Origin: Polyangiaceae bacterium
GTDB lineage: Bacteria; Myxococcota_A; Polyangia; Polyangiales; Polyangiaceae
Length of the DNA stretch: 64,000 bases
Direction: 5' to 3'
Assembly (NCBI GenBank): GCA_015075635.1
Contig: JABTUA010000003.1
Span: 1,674,001-1,738,000, forward strand
The notes under the pieces were generated by a model. That model did no database searches, had not been told where the DNA came from, and saw nothing but the letters and a program-made list of their open reading frames with translations. Positions 16,127 to 24,652 of the stretch are shown here, piece by piece. Both the position numbers and the translations under genes were made by a program. Every line of letters begins with the position of its first letter. Position 1 is the stretch's first letter.

Positions 16127-17425
16127 TCAGTCCTCCTGCTCCAGACGGAGCCGGAGGAAGTGGGTGGAGCACGAGATGCAGGGGTCGTAGTTGCGCACGG
16201 TCTGCTCGGCGAGCCGGGTCGCCTCCTCGTGGGGCAGCTCCGCGAGCCGAGTCGCGATCGAGAACAGATCGTCCTCGATGGACTTCTGGTTCTGGGACGT
16301 AGGTGGGGTGATCTTGGCCTCCTCGATCAGGCCTTCGGCGTCGACGCGATAGCGATGGTAGAGCGTCCCTCGCGGCGCCTCGGTGGCGGCCCGGCCCACT
16401 CCGGCGCGGCTGGGCACCGGGACGCGCGAGCGCGCGGGCGGTTGGTAGGCCTCGATCAGCGCGATGGCCTCGTCCAGCGCTTGCAGCGTCTCGACGCCGC
16501 GCACCAGCAGCGTCTTGAACGGATTGAGCAGCGGTGGCCGGAGGCCCAACGACTCCGCGACTTCCCGGGCGAAGGGCCGTAGCTCGGTGAAGCACAGGTT
16601 GAAGCGTGCCAGCGGGCCAACCACGTACGGGCCGTGTCCGACGCGCACCGAGTGCAAGGCCGTCGAGTGGGCGACGTGCTGCTCCTCGAAGTGCGCCTCG
16701 TAGTCGTGGACGTCGATGTCCAGCCCCCGGCTCGAGACGATGCGGCCCTCGCAGAACGGGTACTCGTCGGGGTGCTTCAGGCTGACCAACTCGACCGGGC
16801 GCTCGAAGTCCGGGAACGGCAGCCCGGCGAGGGTGGGCATCGCCGCCGCCAGCGCCTGCTTCGACCAACTGAGCTCGGGATGGAGCGCGCGGAGCTCGGC
16901 CACGGTCGGTGCGCGGTAGAAGCCGCCCACGCAGACGTTGATGGGGTGGATCTCGCGCCCACCCAGCACGTTCACGATGGCGTTGCCGGCCTTCTTCATG
17001 CGCAGCGACGCCTTGACCAGCTCGCCGTGGTCCTTGGCCATGTGGATGGCGTCGGGGTAGCCGAGGAAGTCCGGGGCGTGCAGCATGAACATGTGGAGGA
17101 CGTGGCTCTCGATCCACTCCCCGCAGTAGAGCAGGCGCCGGAGCGCGCGGAGCTCTGGCCCGAGCTCCACACCGGCCGCATCCTCGATGGCGTGGCAGGC
17201 GCTCATCTGGTAGGCGACGGGGCAAATGCCGCAGATGCGCGCGGTGACGTCCGGCGCCTCGAGCTGAGAACGGCCGCGCAGAAACCCTTCGAAGAAGCGC
17301 GGCGGCTCGAAGATGCGGAGCTCGACACTCTTGGGCTCCTTGCCCTTGAAGCGGATGGTCAGGGCGCCTTCGCCCTCGACGCGGGTCAAGAAGTCGACCT
17401 TGATGGTGCGGGTGTTCGTGCTCAC
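16127..17425 (-). CDS. hyhL: [NiFe] hydrogenase large (alpha) subunit, group 3b type
   Basis: A 432-residue catalytic subunit that binds the NiFe(CN)2CO centre. The N-terminal CxxC is in ARICGICPV (C65, C68). The C-terminal CxxC is in DPCISCSTH (C416, C419), followed by a ten-residue tail, [10 protein letters not shown], for removal by the protease encoded next. Start is a GTG at 17425 that overlaps the small subunit stop. Operon content (FAD/NAD-binding gamma subunit and Fe-S beta subunit) places it with soluble NAD(P)-linked group 3b enzymes, also called sulfhydrogenases. These can oxidise or evolve H2 and may reduce sulfur. Related classes 3a/3c/3d are less likely because no F420 or HoxFU-type genes are present. 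Confidence 0.94.
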   Translation of the reverse strand: MSTNTRTIKVDFLTRVEGEGALTIRFKGKEPKSVELRIFEPPRFFEGFLRGRSQLEAPDVTARICGICPVAYQMSACHAIEDAAGVELGPELRALRRLLYCGEWIESHVLHMFMLHAPDFLGYPDAIHMAKDHGELVKASLRMKKAGNAIVNVLGGREIHPINVCVGGFYRAPTVAELRALHPELSWSKQALAAAMPTLAGLPFPDFERPVELVSLKHPDEYPFCEGRIVSSRGLDIDVHDYEAHFEEQHVAHSTALHSVRVGHGPYVVGPLARFNLCFTELRPFAREVAESLGLRPPLLNPFKTLLVRGVETLQALDEAIALIEAYQPPARSRVPVPSRAGVGRAATEAPRGTLYHRYRVDAEGLIEEAKITPPTSQNQKSIEDDLFSIATRLAELPHEEATRLAEQTVRNYDPCISCSTHFLRLRLEQED

Positions 17426-18219
17426 GGCCCGCGCTCCTTCTCGCCTGCGAGCTGAAGGTGCTCTGCCGCGAACTTCGGTGCGGCGGCGTTGAAAGTCGCG
17501 TACAGCCGCGCGACCTCCGGGCCCGTGAGGCCGAGCTTCGCGAGCGCCGGTCTCAGCCCTTCGGGGTTGGCGCTCTCCGCCGGGCCGAAGCAGGCGAAGC
17601 AGCCCCGCGTGTAGCTCGGGCAGAGGGCGTTGCAGCCGCTGTGGGTCACCGGCCCGAGACAGGGTGTGCCCTGCGCCACCATGACGCACACGGTGCCGCG
17701 TCGCTTGCAGTCGAGGCACACCGAGTGGTTGCCGATGCGGGGCGGACGGGCGTTGAGGAAGGCGTTCAGCACCTCGAGCAGCTGCCGCTTGTCGATCGGG
17801 CAGCCCCTGAGCTCGAAGTCCACCGGTACGTGCTCCGCCACGGCCGTCGACCTGGCCAGCGTCCGGATGTACTCGGGCCTCGCGTACACGACCCGGAGGT
17901 AGTCGTTCACGTCGGCGTAGTTCCTCAGCGCCTGGATGCCGCCGGCGGTCGCGCAGGCGCCGATGGTCACGAGCTTCTTGCTGAGTTTGCGGATTTCGCG
18001 CAGACGCTCCGCGTCGTGTTCGGTGGTGACGGAGCCCTCGACCAGCGTCAGGTCGTAGGGGCCCTTCACGATGCGGCTGGATGCCTCCAGGAAGTAGGCG
18101 ATCTCCACGGCGCCGGCCACCGCCAGGAGCTCGTCTTCGCAGTCCAGCAAGCTGAGCTGGCAGCCGTCGCAGGAGGCCAGCTTGAACACCGCGAGCTTGG
18201 GCTTCTTGGGCGCTTTCAC
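17422..18219 (-). CDS. hyhS: [NiFe] hydrogenase small (delta) subunit
   Basis: A 265-residue Fe-S subunit. The proximal cluster residues are in [21 protein letters not shown] and GCPID. A second cysteine-rich block ([40 protein letters not shown]) provides the other clusters. It lacks a twin-arginine signal, so the enzyme is cytoplasmic. GTG 18219 is chosen with GGAGCT upstream, inside the end of the gamma-subunit gene. It overlaps the large subunit start by four bases. Confidence 0.94.
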   Translation of the reverse strand: MKAPKKPKLAVFKLASCDGCQLSLLDCEDELLAVAGAVEIAYFLEASSRIVKGPYDLTLVEGSVTTEHDAERLREIRKLSKKLVTIGACATAGGIQALRNYADVNDYLRVVYARPEYIRTLARSTAVAEHVPVDFELRGCPIDKRQLLEVLNAFLNARPPRIGNHSVCLDCKRRGTVCVMVAQGTPCLGPVTHSGCNALCPSYTRGCFACFGPAESANPEGLRPALAKLGLTGPEVARLYATFNAAAPKFAAEHLQLAGEKERGP

Positions 18220-18221
18220 GG

Positions 18222-19046
18222 CTAGAGCTCCTTGACGCTCATGAGCGGCGCCATCTTCGTCAGCGGGTAGACCGGGCCGTCCTTGCAGATGAAGGTCGGG
18301 CCCAGCTGGCAGTGCCCGCAGGAGCCGACCGCGCACTTCATGTTCCGCTCCATGGACAGGTAGACGCGGCTCGCCGGCACGCCCAGGCCCTCGAGCTCGC
18401 GCGACGCGAAGCGCATCATCACCTCCGGTCCGCACAGCATGGCCACGGTGCTCTCGGGCGCGAGGTCGAAGCGCCGAAGCAGCTTGGTGACCACGCCGGT
18501 ATGCCCGCGCCAGTCGGGGTCGCCACGGTCCACGGTGACCTCCAGATCCACGTCGATGCGGCCCCGCCACTTCTCGAGCTCCTTCACGAACAGGAGCTCG
18601 GCGGGCGTGCGCGCGCCGTAGGCGATGTGGACCTTGCCGAACACCTTGCGACGCGAGAGCACGCTGTAGATGGTGGGTCGCAGCGGGGCCAGGCCGATGC
18701 CGCCGGCCACGAGCATCACGTCCTTGCCCTGCGCCTCGTCCACCGGCCAGGGCGTGCCGAACGGACCGCGCACCCCGACGCTGTCTCCTTTGCGGAGCTT
18801 CTCCAGCGCCCGCGTGGTGGGACCCACGGCGCGGATGGTGTGGGTCAAGACGGCAGGCCTCAGCGGGTCACCGCTGATCGAGATGGGCACCTCGCCGAGA
18901 CCGAAGGCGTAGAGCATGTTGAACTGTCCCGGAGCGAAGCGAAAGCCGCCGCGCGGGCGGGCGTCCAGATCGAAGCTGAACGTGTCGTCCGTCTCGCGCC
19001 GGACGCGCAGCACCTCCATCGGCTCGGGGAACAGCGGATCGCTCAT
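18222..19046 (-). CDS. hyhG: Hydrogenase gamma subunit, FAD/NAD(P)-binding with 2Fe-2S site
   Basis: A 274-residue flavoprotein of the ferredoxin-NADP reductase fold. It has an FAD region ([21 protein letters not shown]), a dinucleotide-binding stretch ([15 protein letters not shown]) and a terminal 2Fe-2S site, [14 protein letters not shown] followed by FIC. It is the electron gateway between NAD(P)H and the hydrogenase clusters. Its start overlaps the cNMP-domain gene by four bases and its stop lies two bases before the small subunit start. Confidence 0.93.
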   Translation of the reverse strand: MSDPLFPEPMEVLRVRRETDDTFSFDLDARPRGGFRFAPGQFNMLYAFGLGEVPISISGDPLRPAVLTHTIRAVGPTTRALEKLRKGDSVGVRGPFGTPWPVDEAQGKDVMLVAGGIGLAPLRPTIYSVLSRRKVFGKVHIAYGARTPAELLFVKELEKWRGRIDVDLEVTVDRGDPDWRGHTGVVTKLLRRFDLAPESTVAMLCGPEVMMRFASRELEGLGVPASRVYLSMERNMKCAVGSCGHCQLGPTFICKDGPVYPLTKMAPLMSVKEL

Positions 19047-19513
19047 CGAAGCTCCGCTTTGTAGACGTCCAGCTGCTGCAAACGCGCCTGCATCAGGCGC
19101 TGGGAGGCTGCCGCCAAGAGGCGCAGCGTGAAGGCGTAGCCGAAGCCGTGGTCGGCCTGCACCTTGCCGCGGACGCAGTTGGCATCGAGGGCGAACGCCA
19201 ACGTCGGCTCGAGAGCGCGCGCGTCCAGGTGCCAGCGGAACGGCGGCAAGAGCACGGACCAGCCCAGAATGTCCCCTGGGTTCAGCGTGTCCACCTTGAC
19301 CGAGCCCTTGCCGGGGACGTAGCTCTCGACCGCGATGCGCCCGCTGCGGATCAAGAACAGGGCGTCCGCGAGGGAGCCCTCGCGGACCACGTAGTCTCCG
19401 GCCTCGAAGCGCGCGTTCCGGGCGCAGCCCGCCAGGAACTCGACCTGGGCCTGGGTGAGCTCCTTGCAGAAGGGCTGATCAGCGAGCGAACGTGCGAGCG
19501 ATTCGACTTCCAT
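19043..19513 (-). CDS. Stand-alone cyclic-nucleotide-binding-domain protein in the hydrogenase operon
   Basis: A 156-residue protein consisting of one Crp-like cNMP-binding domain ([68 protein letters not shown]) followed by helices. It has no DNA-binding helix-turn-helix, so it is not a Crp regulator. The phosphate-binding cassette reads [17 protein letters not shown]; it keeps the Gly but not a clear RTA, so the ligand is uncertain. It sits between the beta and gamma subunit genes, overlapping the latter by ATGA. That tight placement suggests a regulatory or structural part of the hydrogenase complex. Confidence 0.88.
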   Translation of the reverse strand: MEVESLARSLADQPFCKELTQAQVEFLAGCARNARFEAGDYVVREGSLADALFLIRSGRIAVESYVPGKGSVKVDTLNPGDILGWSVLLPPFRWHLDARALEPTLAFALDANCVRGKVQADHGFGYAFTLRLLAAASQRLMQARLQQLDVYKAELR

Positions 19514-19518
19514 GGGGC

Positions 19519-20643
19519 TCACTCCGATTTGCGGGCGCCTTTGCCCGTGCTGCCGACGGCAGCGGCTTCTTCGGTGATGTCGATGCCTACCGGGCACCAG
19601 GTGATGCAGCGGCCGCAGCCGACGCAGCCGGACGAGCCGAACTGTTCGTGCCAGGTCGAGAGCTTGTGGGTGATCCACTGCCGGTAGCGCGCGGCCGTGC
19701 TCGGCCGCACCGCGCCGCCGTGGATGTAGGAGAAGTCGCTGGTGAAGCACGAGTCCCAGCGCCGGCGGCGCTCGGCACTGCTCCCGTCGAGCTCGGTGAA
19801 GTCCTCGATGGTGGTGCAGAAGCAGGTCGGACACACCAACGTGCAGTTGGCACAGGCGAGGCAGCGCTCGGCGACCTGGGCGAAGCGCGGGTGGTCGGGG
19901 TTGTCGGCCAGGCGCTCGCGCAGGCCCACCGTCTCCAGGCGGCGGGTGATGCGCTCCGCCGAGCTCACCGGCACCTTCGCGGCGCGCACCCGGTCGAGCA
20001 CGCTCGCCGGCCGGAGCCCGAGCTCGCGCACGAGCGTCACGCCGATGGCGCTACCCGTCTCGACGATGAAGCGGTGATCGCCCTCCAGGAGCTCGGTCAG
20101 CGCCAGATCCCACGGGCCTGCTGCGCGCGGCCCCGTGCCCATGGACGTGCAGAAGCAGCTCGCCGAAGGCGCGCCACAGTGCACGGCGACCACGATCACG
20201 TCGGAGCGCCGGGCGGCGTAGCGCTCGTCGTGGTACCGGTCGTGCTTCAGCACCCGATCCTGGATCGCGAGCGCGGCCAGGTCACAGCCGCGCGCGCCGA
20301 GCAGCGCCAGCTTCTTCTTCTCGACCGGCTCGGGGGTGAAGCGCAGCGACTTGCCCTCGCGGTGGACTCGATACAGGCGCTCCTCCGGCACGTGGAACTG
20401 CTGCTTGAAGGAGCCCGCGCCCACCGCGAAGCCGAACACGGCCTGGTCCTGTCTCTGCTCGACGCGGTAGCGCCCGGGCTCCTGGGCGTCGGTGAGGCCG
20501 ATGGGCAGCTCGGCGTCGCTCTGGATGGAGTCGTAGACGATGGCGCCTTCCCGGAGCGTGGGCCCGATCACGTCGTAGCCCTGGGCGCCGAGCGCGCTCA
20601 GCAGCTCACCGAGCCGTTGCCGGGGCAGGAGCCAGGCGTCCAT
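19519..20643 (-). CDS. hyhB: Hydrogenase beta subunit, 4Fe-4S protein
   Basis: A 374-residue iron-sulfur subunit of group 3b hydrogenases (anaerobic sulfite reductase A-like). The N-terminal half contains conserved residues of the family ([38 protein letters not shown]). Two 4Fe-4S motifs follow: [16 protein letters not shown] and [16 protein letters not shown]. It passes electrons between the flavin subunit and the catalytic dimer. Its start overlaps the acyl carrier protein stop by a single base, and five bases separate it from the cNMP-domain gene. Confidence 0.92.
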   Translation of the reverse strand: MDAWLLPRQRLGELLSALGAQGYDVIGPTLREGAIVYDSIQSDAELPIGLTDAQEPGRYRVEQRQDQAVFGFAVGAGSFKQQFHVPEERLYRVHREGKSLRFTPEPVEKKKLALLGARGCDLAALAIQDRVLKHDRYHDERYAARRSDVIVVAVHCGAPSASCFCTSMGTGPRAAGPWDLALTELLEGDHRFIVETGSAIGVTLVRELGLRPASVLDRVRAAKVPVSSAERITRRLETVGLRERLADNPDHPRFAQVAERCLACANCTLVCPTCFCTTIEDFTELDGSSAERRRRWDSCFTSDFSYIHGGAVRPSTAARYRQWITHKLSTWHEQFGSSGCVGCGRCITWCPVGIDITEEAAAVGSTGKGARKSE

Positions 20644-20897
20644 CAGGTGTCCCCCATCGCCCCCGCAAGATAGCTCACCGCGCCGTCGAGACTGAAGAGC
20701 TTCGGGTAATCAGCCTCCGGGATGTCGACGCCCAGGTCCTTGTGTAGGGCGGTGACGAAGCTCAAGAAGTCCATCGAGTCGATGTCGAGCTCCTCGCGCA
20801 GGTCGGCGTCGGGCGCGAGGCCAGCGGTGTCGGCCTCCGGGGCGACGCGATGGAGCGCGCGGAGCACGCTGTCACGGAGCTGACTTCGGTCCGGCAT
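20643..20897 (-). CDS. Acyl carrier protein heading the hydrogenase operon
   Basis: An 84-residue ACP-fold protein. The phosphopantetheine attachment Ser is in REELDIDSMDFLSF (the DSxD/E-type motif), followed by the helix LHKDLGVDIPEADY. It is the first gene of the nine-gene hydrogenase operon and overlaps hyhB. No fatty acid or polyketide synthase gene is adjacent. The sigma-54-like promoter at 20910-20925 predicts a transcript start only a few bases before the ATG, so the mRNA may be leaderless. Why an ACP heads a hydrogenase operon is not explained; the PlsC-like acyltransferase in the same putative regulon is a possible partner. Confidence 0.88.
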   Translation of the reverse strand: MPDRSQLRDSVLRALHRVAPEADTAGLAPDADLREELDIDSMDFLSFVTALHKDLGVDIPEADYPKLFSLDGAVSYLAGAMGDT

Positions 20898-20909
20898 GCG
20901 CCAGGGGAT

Positions 20910-20925
20910 TGCAGAACACGTGCCA
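20910..20925 (-). promoter_or_regulatory. Sigma-54-type promoter for the hydrogenase operon
   Basis: Minus-strand TGGCACGTGTTCTGCA has a perfect TGGCACG half, GG-N10-GC, and 11 of 12 informative matches. It lies 12 bases before the ACP start codon. Confidence 0.76.
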
Positions 20926-21032
20926 GCGCGTTCCGCGCATGCGAAGCCCGATCCATTCCGCCTGGGTTGCGCTTCGAAGCGAGACGCGCGCAACACCTGC
21001 GCGAAGCGTGCGCCCGTCCCGAGCGCTCGCGC

Positions 21033-21048
21033 GGGCACCGCTCTTGCT
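21033..21048 (+). promoter_or_regulatory. Sigma-54-type promoter for the secreted lipoprotein gene
   Basis: GGGCACCGCTCTTGCT has GG-N10-GC, GGCAC and TTGCT intact, and 10 of 12 informative matches. It lies 30 bases before the ATG at 21079 and is divergent from the hydrogenase promoter. Confidence 0.66.
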
Positions 21049-21078
21049 TCGGCGCTAGGGCACGAAAGGCAGGTGCCC

Positions 21079-21813
21079 ATGCTTCGCCAGGTCGTCTCGA
21101 CGGTCGCGGTGCTCTCGTTCTTCTTCGCGGCGTGCAGCAGCAGCGGTGGCGACGGCGGAGGGAGCGGCAGCTGCGACTCCATCGCCGGGCAGTACAGCAT
21201 CAGCGGCAACTGTTCGGACTCGAGCTGCTACATCTCGCAGCAAGGATGCCAGATCGCGCTGAGCTGCGACGTGACCGGCTCGCTCTCCGGGAGCATCAGC
21301 GGCAACAAGCTGAGCTTCGGCGACTCCGAGACGCACTGCAGCGGCACCTTCAGCGGGAAGACCGGCAGCGGCAGCTGTTCGTACTCCGGCGGTTCGTGCA
21401 CCTTCAGCGCGGCCTGCGTGAGTGGCGCGTGCCTCGAGGCGGGCTTCGGCGGCTCGGGCGGCGGATCGGGAGGCTCCGGGGGATACGGCGCGACCGGCGG
21501 CGGCGGCTCCGGCGGTAGCGGCGGCGCGAGCTGCGGCGTGGAGCTCTCGGGAATGAGCGCTGCCTGCAACAGCTGCGCCGCGCAGAACTGCTGCAGCCTG
21601 CTCGAGTCGTGCTGGCTCGGGAGCAACGACTGCGTCGCTTTCGACACCTGCTTGGCGGAGAACGACGCCGCGTCCTCGGCCTGCTTCCAGGGTGGCTCGA
21701 GCGAGCTGAAGGCCTGCCTGAAGGCCATCTGTCCGGTCAACGACGTGGCCTATTCGCTCTGGTACTCCGCGCTCATGTGCGTCGTCGACAAGTGCCCGAA
21801 CCAGTGCAGCTGA
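21079..21813 (+). CDS. Lipoprotein with Gly/Ser spacer and CC-rich C-terminal domain
   Basis: A 244-residue exported lipoprotein with lipobox FFAAC. The first region (about 30-115) is Ser/Gly/Cys-rich (GQYSISGNCSDSSCYIS). A Gly-rich linker (about 118-150) follows. The C-terminal domain has the pattern CNSCAAQNCCSLLESC ... CVVDKCPNQC. The same C-terminal pattern occurs in the lipoprotein at 58753-59409. Such architecture is common in Polyangia surface proteins of unknown function. ATG 21079 is preceded by AAAGGCAGG. It is divergent from the hydrogenase operon and has its own sigma-54-like promoter. Confidence 0.85.
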   Translation: MLRQVVSTVAVLSFFFAACSSSGGDGGGSGSCDSIAGQYSISGNCSDSSCYISQQGCQIALSCDVTGSLSGSISGNKLSFGDSETHCSGTFSGKTGSGSCSYSGGSCTFSAACVSGACLEAGFGGSGGGSGGSGGYGATGGGGSGGSGGASCGVELSGMSAACNSCAAQNCCSLLESCWLGSNDCVAFDTCLAENDAASSACFQGGSSELKACLKAICPVNDVAYSLWYSALMCVVDKCPNQCS

Positions 21814-21839
21814 GCGCGGTCCCGTGTAGGCTCCCGGGG

Positions 21840-22640
21840 ATGAGCGTAGCGGAGGCGCTTTCCCTGGAGCCCTGGGTGGTCGCGACACCGGGCCTGCGCG
21901 CGCGGCTCGCGGAGCGGCCGCTCGGGTTCGCGCGCGAGTCGTTGCGTTGGTACGACCCGACGCGACTGTCCAGCAAGGACCTGCTCGACCGGCTCGAGCG
22001 GCTGGACGAGCTCACCTTCGGTCCCCACGGCCTGCGCATGCCGCGCTGGGCGTTCTACGACTGCGCGGAGCTGCCCGGAGCCCTGTTCGGCTTCGGCGGG
22101 TCGCCGCGGCGTTTCCCGGCGAGCGTGCGCGCCGCGCTGCCGGACGACGACGAGTTCACGCCGCTCAGCATGTGCATGGCAACCCCGATGGTGCAGCCGG
22201 GAGAGTGGCTCGTGTTCTCGATCTCGTCCCTGCTCGCCCTCGAGCCCGGGCCCGACGACCTGCACCTCTGCGTCGAGACACTGGCGTTCAGCCTAGCGGC
22301 GCTCGCGCCCCGCCGGGTGCACGGCACCATGCAGTGGTCCTCTCCGAGCCTGGCGGTCCACGCCTGCTTCGCGCCGCTCGAGGTGCGGGCTGCCTGGGTT
22401 CCGGCGCACACCCACGCAGCCACCTGCGTGTTCGCCCTCGACGCGGCGCCGGAGCGGCTCGAGCGCGCGCTCCGCCAGCCGCTCGCGACGAAAGGGCCTG
22501 GCGTCGTGGTCGCGCCTGAGGACGAACCCGCGTTGCGTGCCATGCAGCAACGCATCGAGGCGGGTGAGAAGTTGCGGTTGGTGGGCGCGACCGACACCAC
22601 GCACGACGCCCGCGCCCGCGTCCGATGGGGGGCGGAATGA
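21840..22640 (+). CDS. Unrecognised protein, first of a paralogous pair
   Basis: A 266-residue protein of unknown family, without signal peptide or membrane segment. It shares blocks with the next gene: FGPHGLRMPRWAFYDCAELPGALFGFG here against FGPEGMPMPRWVFFDGAELPGG there, then FTPLSMCMATP against LVPLSMFIAIP. Both also share a Trp-Ser and VHACF/IHTRL stretch and the ending IEAGEKLRLVG. The pair arose by duplication, and the two are translationally coupled (ATGA overlap at 22637-22640). I cannot assign a function. Confidence 0.75.
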   Translation: MSVAEALSLEPWVVATPGLRARLAERPLGFARESLRWYDPTRLSSKDLLDRLERLDELTFGPHGLRMPRWAFYDCAELPGALFGFGGSPRRFPASVRAALPDDDEFTPLSMCMATPMVQPGEWLVFSISSLLALEPGPDDLHLCVETLAFSLAALAPRRVHGTMQWSSPSLAVHACFAPLEVRAAWVPAHTHAATCVFALDAAPERLERALRQPLATKGPGVVVAPEDEPALRAMQQRIEAGEKLRLVGATDTTHDARARVRWGAE

Positions 22641-23485
22641 GGCAGCTCGAGCCGAAGAACCGGGCGCTGCTCGCGCGCCTGCGCCCGTTCGTGGTCGCCA
22701 TCACCGAGCACCAGTCCGCCTTCGACTGCGCGGCCTTCGGTCTCGAGATCCAGGAGCGCGACCGCATGGATCCGCTGCGGGTCGCCTCGGCGCCATTTCT
22801 GGAGCTGCTCCGGCGCCTGGACGCGGCGACGTTCGGGCCGGAGGGCATGCCCATGCCGCGCTGGGTGTTCTTCGACGGCGCCGAGTTGCCGGGTGGCATC
22901 GTCGGCTTCGGCGCCGACGTCGCCGAGCTCCAGCCGAACACGCGCGAGCTGCTGCGCGTGGAAGCGGGCTACCACGGCCTGGTCCCGCTCTCGATGTTCA
23001 TCGCCATTCCGACGCACGAGCGCGGCGTCTGGATGGCGCACAACCTGGCCAGCATGGCGCCGCAGGTCCCGAGCGAAGGGCTCGACGGTTTGGGCGGCTT
23101 GACCAAGGCCTACGGTCTGGGCGTCTACCGCGCCGCACGTCAGATCGGCGCGACGCAGTGGAACTCGAGCGCGCTGAGCATCCACACGCGTCTCGGTCCG
23201 CTCGAGCTCCTGAGCGCCTGGACTCCGGCGCACAGCGAACCCTGGACCTTGACCTACGGCGTGGACGTCGCCGAAGCGCGGCTCTTGAACCTCGCCCGCG
23301 ACCCCGCGGGTGCGGTGGAGACGCCACCGCCCGACCTGTGGGTGGACTCGGAGGACCACGCGCTCCAGCGCGAGCTTCAGGCGCGCATCGAGGCTGGCGA
23401 GCGCTTCCAGATCGTGGGCAAGCCGGAGGTGGCCGGGCACGAGCGCCTGCGCGTGCCGGTCGCGAAGCTCCGCGCCGACGCTTGA
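22637..23485 (+). CDS. Unrecognised protein, second of a paralogous pair
   Basis: A 282-residue soluble protein, paralogue of the preceding gene. Conserved blocks are PMPRWVFFDGAELPGGIVGFG, VPLSMFIAIP, GATQWNSSALSIHTRLGPLELLSAWTPAH and IEAGERFQIVGKPEVAG. ATG 22637 is chosen because it overlaps the stop of the first copy (ATGA) and is preceded by GGGGGGCGGA. A second in-frame ATG at 22625 is possible. Residues shared by both copies (Asp, Glu, Trp, His in these blocks) might mark an active site or ligand site, but no enzymatic family is recognised. Confidence 0.75.
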   Translation: MRQLEPKNRALLARLRPFVVAITEHQSAFDCAAFGLEIQERDRMDPLRVASAPFLELLRRLDAATFGPEGMPMPRWVFFDGAELPGGIVGFGADVAELQPNTRELLRVEAGYHGLVPLSMFIAIPTHERGVWMAHNLASMAPQVPSEGLDGLGGLTKAYGLGVYRAARQIGATQWNSSALSIHTRLGPLELLSAWTPAHSEPWTLTYGVDVAEARLLNLARDPAGAVETPPPDLWVDSEDHALQRELQARIEAGERFQIVGKPEVAGHERLRVPVAKLRADA

Positions 23486-23533
23486 CTCACTGCCAGAGCT
23501 TCGCGACGTAGAGATCGCGCCCGTCCTGCTCCG

Positions 23534-24160
23534 TCATCGACGATCCCGGACCGGTGCCGAGGTCGTACTCGATGCTCGGGCCAGAGATGTGAAGAGGGTC
23601 TCGGCCACCAAGGCGTCGAGCTCACGGGGCGGCGGCTTCCCCGCCTGGAGGTATGGCTTCACTCCGCCGAGCGGCGCGTCGAGGAGGGCATAACGCACGC
23701 GCACCATCGCGTTGGCGTCTGCGCGCCCGAGCGCGCGCCGCGCGAAGGCCCGCAACGCCTCGCCGAGGGCGGGCTCGAGCGCCGCCGCGCGCGCCACCAG
23801 GCTCGGCGGCCAGGCTCCGGGCACGAAGTCTTGCCGGCGGTGGAGCAGGAGGAGCCTCGCTTCGCGCACGTGGCGGCGGGTCCAGTCCAGTGTTCTCCGC
23901 ACGGCCGCGATCGCACCCTGCGCGTCGTCTGCCCGGGCGAGCGCCGCGATGAAGTCGCTCTGGAAGCCCTCGACGGTCTGCATCCACAGCTCCGCCAGGA
24001 TCTGCTCTCGGCCGTCGAAGCGGTGGTAAATGCTCCCGGTGGGGGCTCCCAGCTCTGCGGCCAACGACGCAATCGTCAGCGCGTGGGGCCCGGCGTCCGC
24101 CGCCAGCTCGAGCGCCGCGCGCAGCATGTCGTGACGGCTGAACTTCGGGCTCCGCCCCAT
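23534..24160 (-). CDS. TetR-family transcriptional regulator
   Basis: A 208-residue regulator. The N-terminal helix-turn-helix (ALTIASLAAELGAPTGSIYHRFDGREQIL) is typical of TetR proteins; the C-terminal ligand domain is variable. It starts 3 bases after the stop of the SRPBCC gene, so both are one operon. The palindrome at 24594-24619 upstream of that operon is a good candidate for its own operator, giving negative autoregulation. The effector is not predictable, but a hydrophobic ligand handled by the SRPBCC partner is plausible. Confidence 0.9.
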   Translation of the reverse strand: MGRSPKFSRHDMLRAALELAADAGPHALTIASLAAELGAPTGSIYHRFDGREQILAELWMQTVEGFQSDFIAALARADDAQGAIAAVRRTLDWTRRHVREARLLLLHRRQDFVPGAWPPSLVARAAALEPALGEALRAFARRALGRADANAMVRVRYALLDAPLGGVKPYLQAGKPPPRELDALVAETLFTSLARASSTTSAPVRDRR

Positions 24161-24163
24161 GCT

Positions 24164-24583
24164 TCAGCCCCGCGCCGTTGCGCGCCGCCGGAGCCGCCGG
24201 AAGCCGAGGGCCCAGATGGCGCGAAAGCGCTTCTCCAGATACAGGCGCTCGGCCAAGGGAGCGAGCAGGCCGAGCCCTCGGGGCCGGATGCGCTCGTAAC
24301 CGTCGACGACCACGCCGTCGCCTTTCGGCTCCAGCTCGACCTCCCCTTCACCCTCCCAGAAGCCACGGAAGCTCCAGCGCACGCGCTGGTTCGGTTGGTC
24401 GAGGGTGATCTTGGCGACGAGGGGGAAGGGGAAGCCTCTCAGGCGCACGACGCGCCACCCATCGTCGAGCGCTTCGACATCTCCGAACGCGCCGTAGAGC
24501 CGCACCCAATCCTCCGGTGTGCGGAAGTAGGCGTACACGTCCGCCGCGGACAGCGGGAGCTCCTCGTGGAATCGCAGCAGCAT
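24164..24583 (-). CDS. SRPBCC-family (START/Bet v1-like) protein
   Basis: A 139-residue protein of the polyketide-cyclase/START-like fold. It begins MLLRFHEELPLSAADVYAYFRTPEDWVRLYG, the usual first strand and helix, and continues with GWRVVRLRGFPFPLVAKI and WEGEGEVELEP. The fold makes a hydrophobic ligand cavity. ATG 24583 is chosen because the fold begins there. An upstream in-frame start would place the operator palindrome inside the coding region. First gene of the SRPBCC-TetR operon. Confidence 0.82.
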   Translation of the reverse strand: MLLRFHEELPLSAADVYAYFRTPEDWVRLYGAFGDVEALDDGWRVVRLRGFPFPLVAKITLDQPNQRVRWSFRGFWEGEGEVELEPKGDGVVVDGYERIRPRGLGLLAPLAERLYLEKRFRAIWALGFRRLRRRATARG

Positions 24584-24593
24584 GGCGGCGTCA

Positions 24594-24631
24594 GATATTG
24601 GAATAGTAGTTCTAATATCGGAGGCGGTCAA
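24594..24631 (-). promoter_or_regulatory. Sigma-70-type promoter with overlapping TetR operator
   Basis: A near-perfect inverted repeat, GATATTGGAA (24594-24603) and TTCTAATATC (24610-24619), matches at nine of ten positions across a 6-base centre. On the minus strand TTGACC (24626-24631) and TACTAT (24603-24608) are separated by 17 bases, so the repeat covers the spacer and -10 region. This is the classic layout for TetR repression. Confidence 0.75.
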
Positions 24632-24652
24632 GCTGATAGGCTCCGTCGCGGC

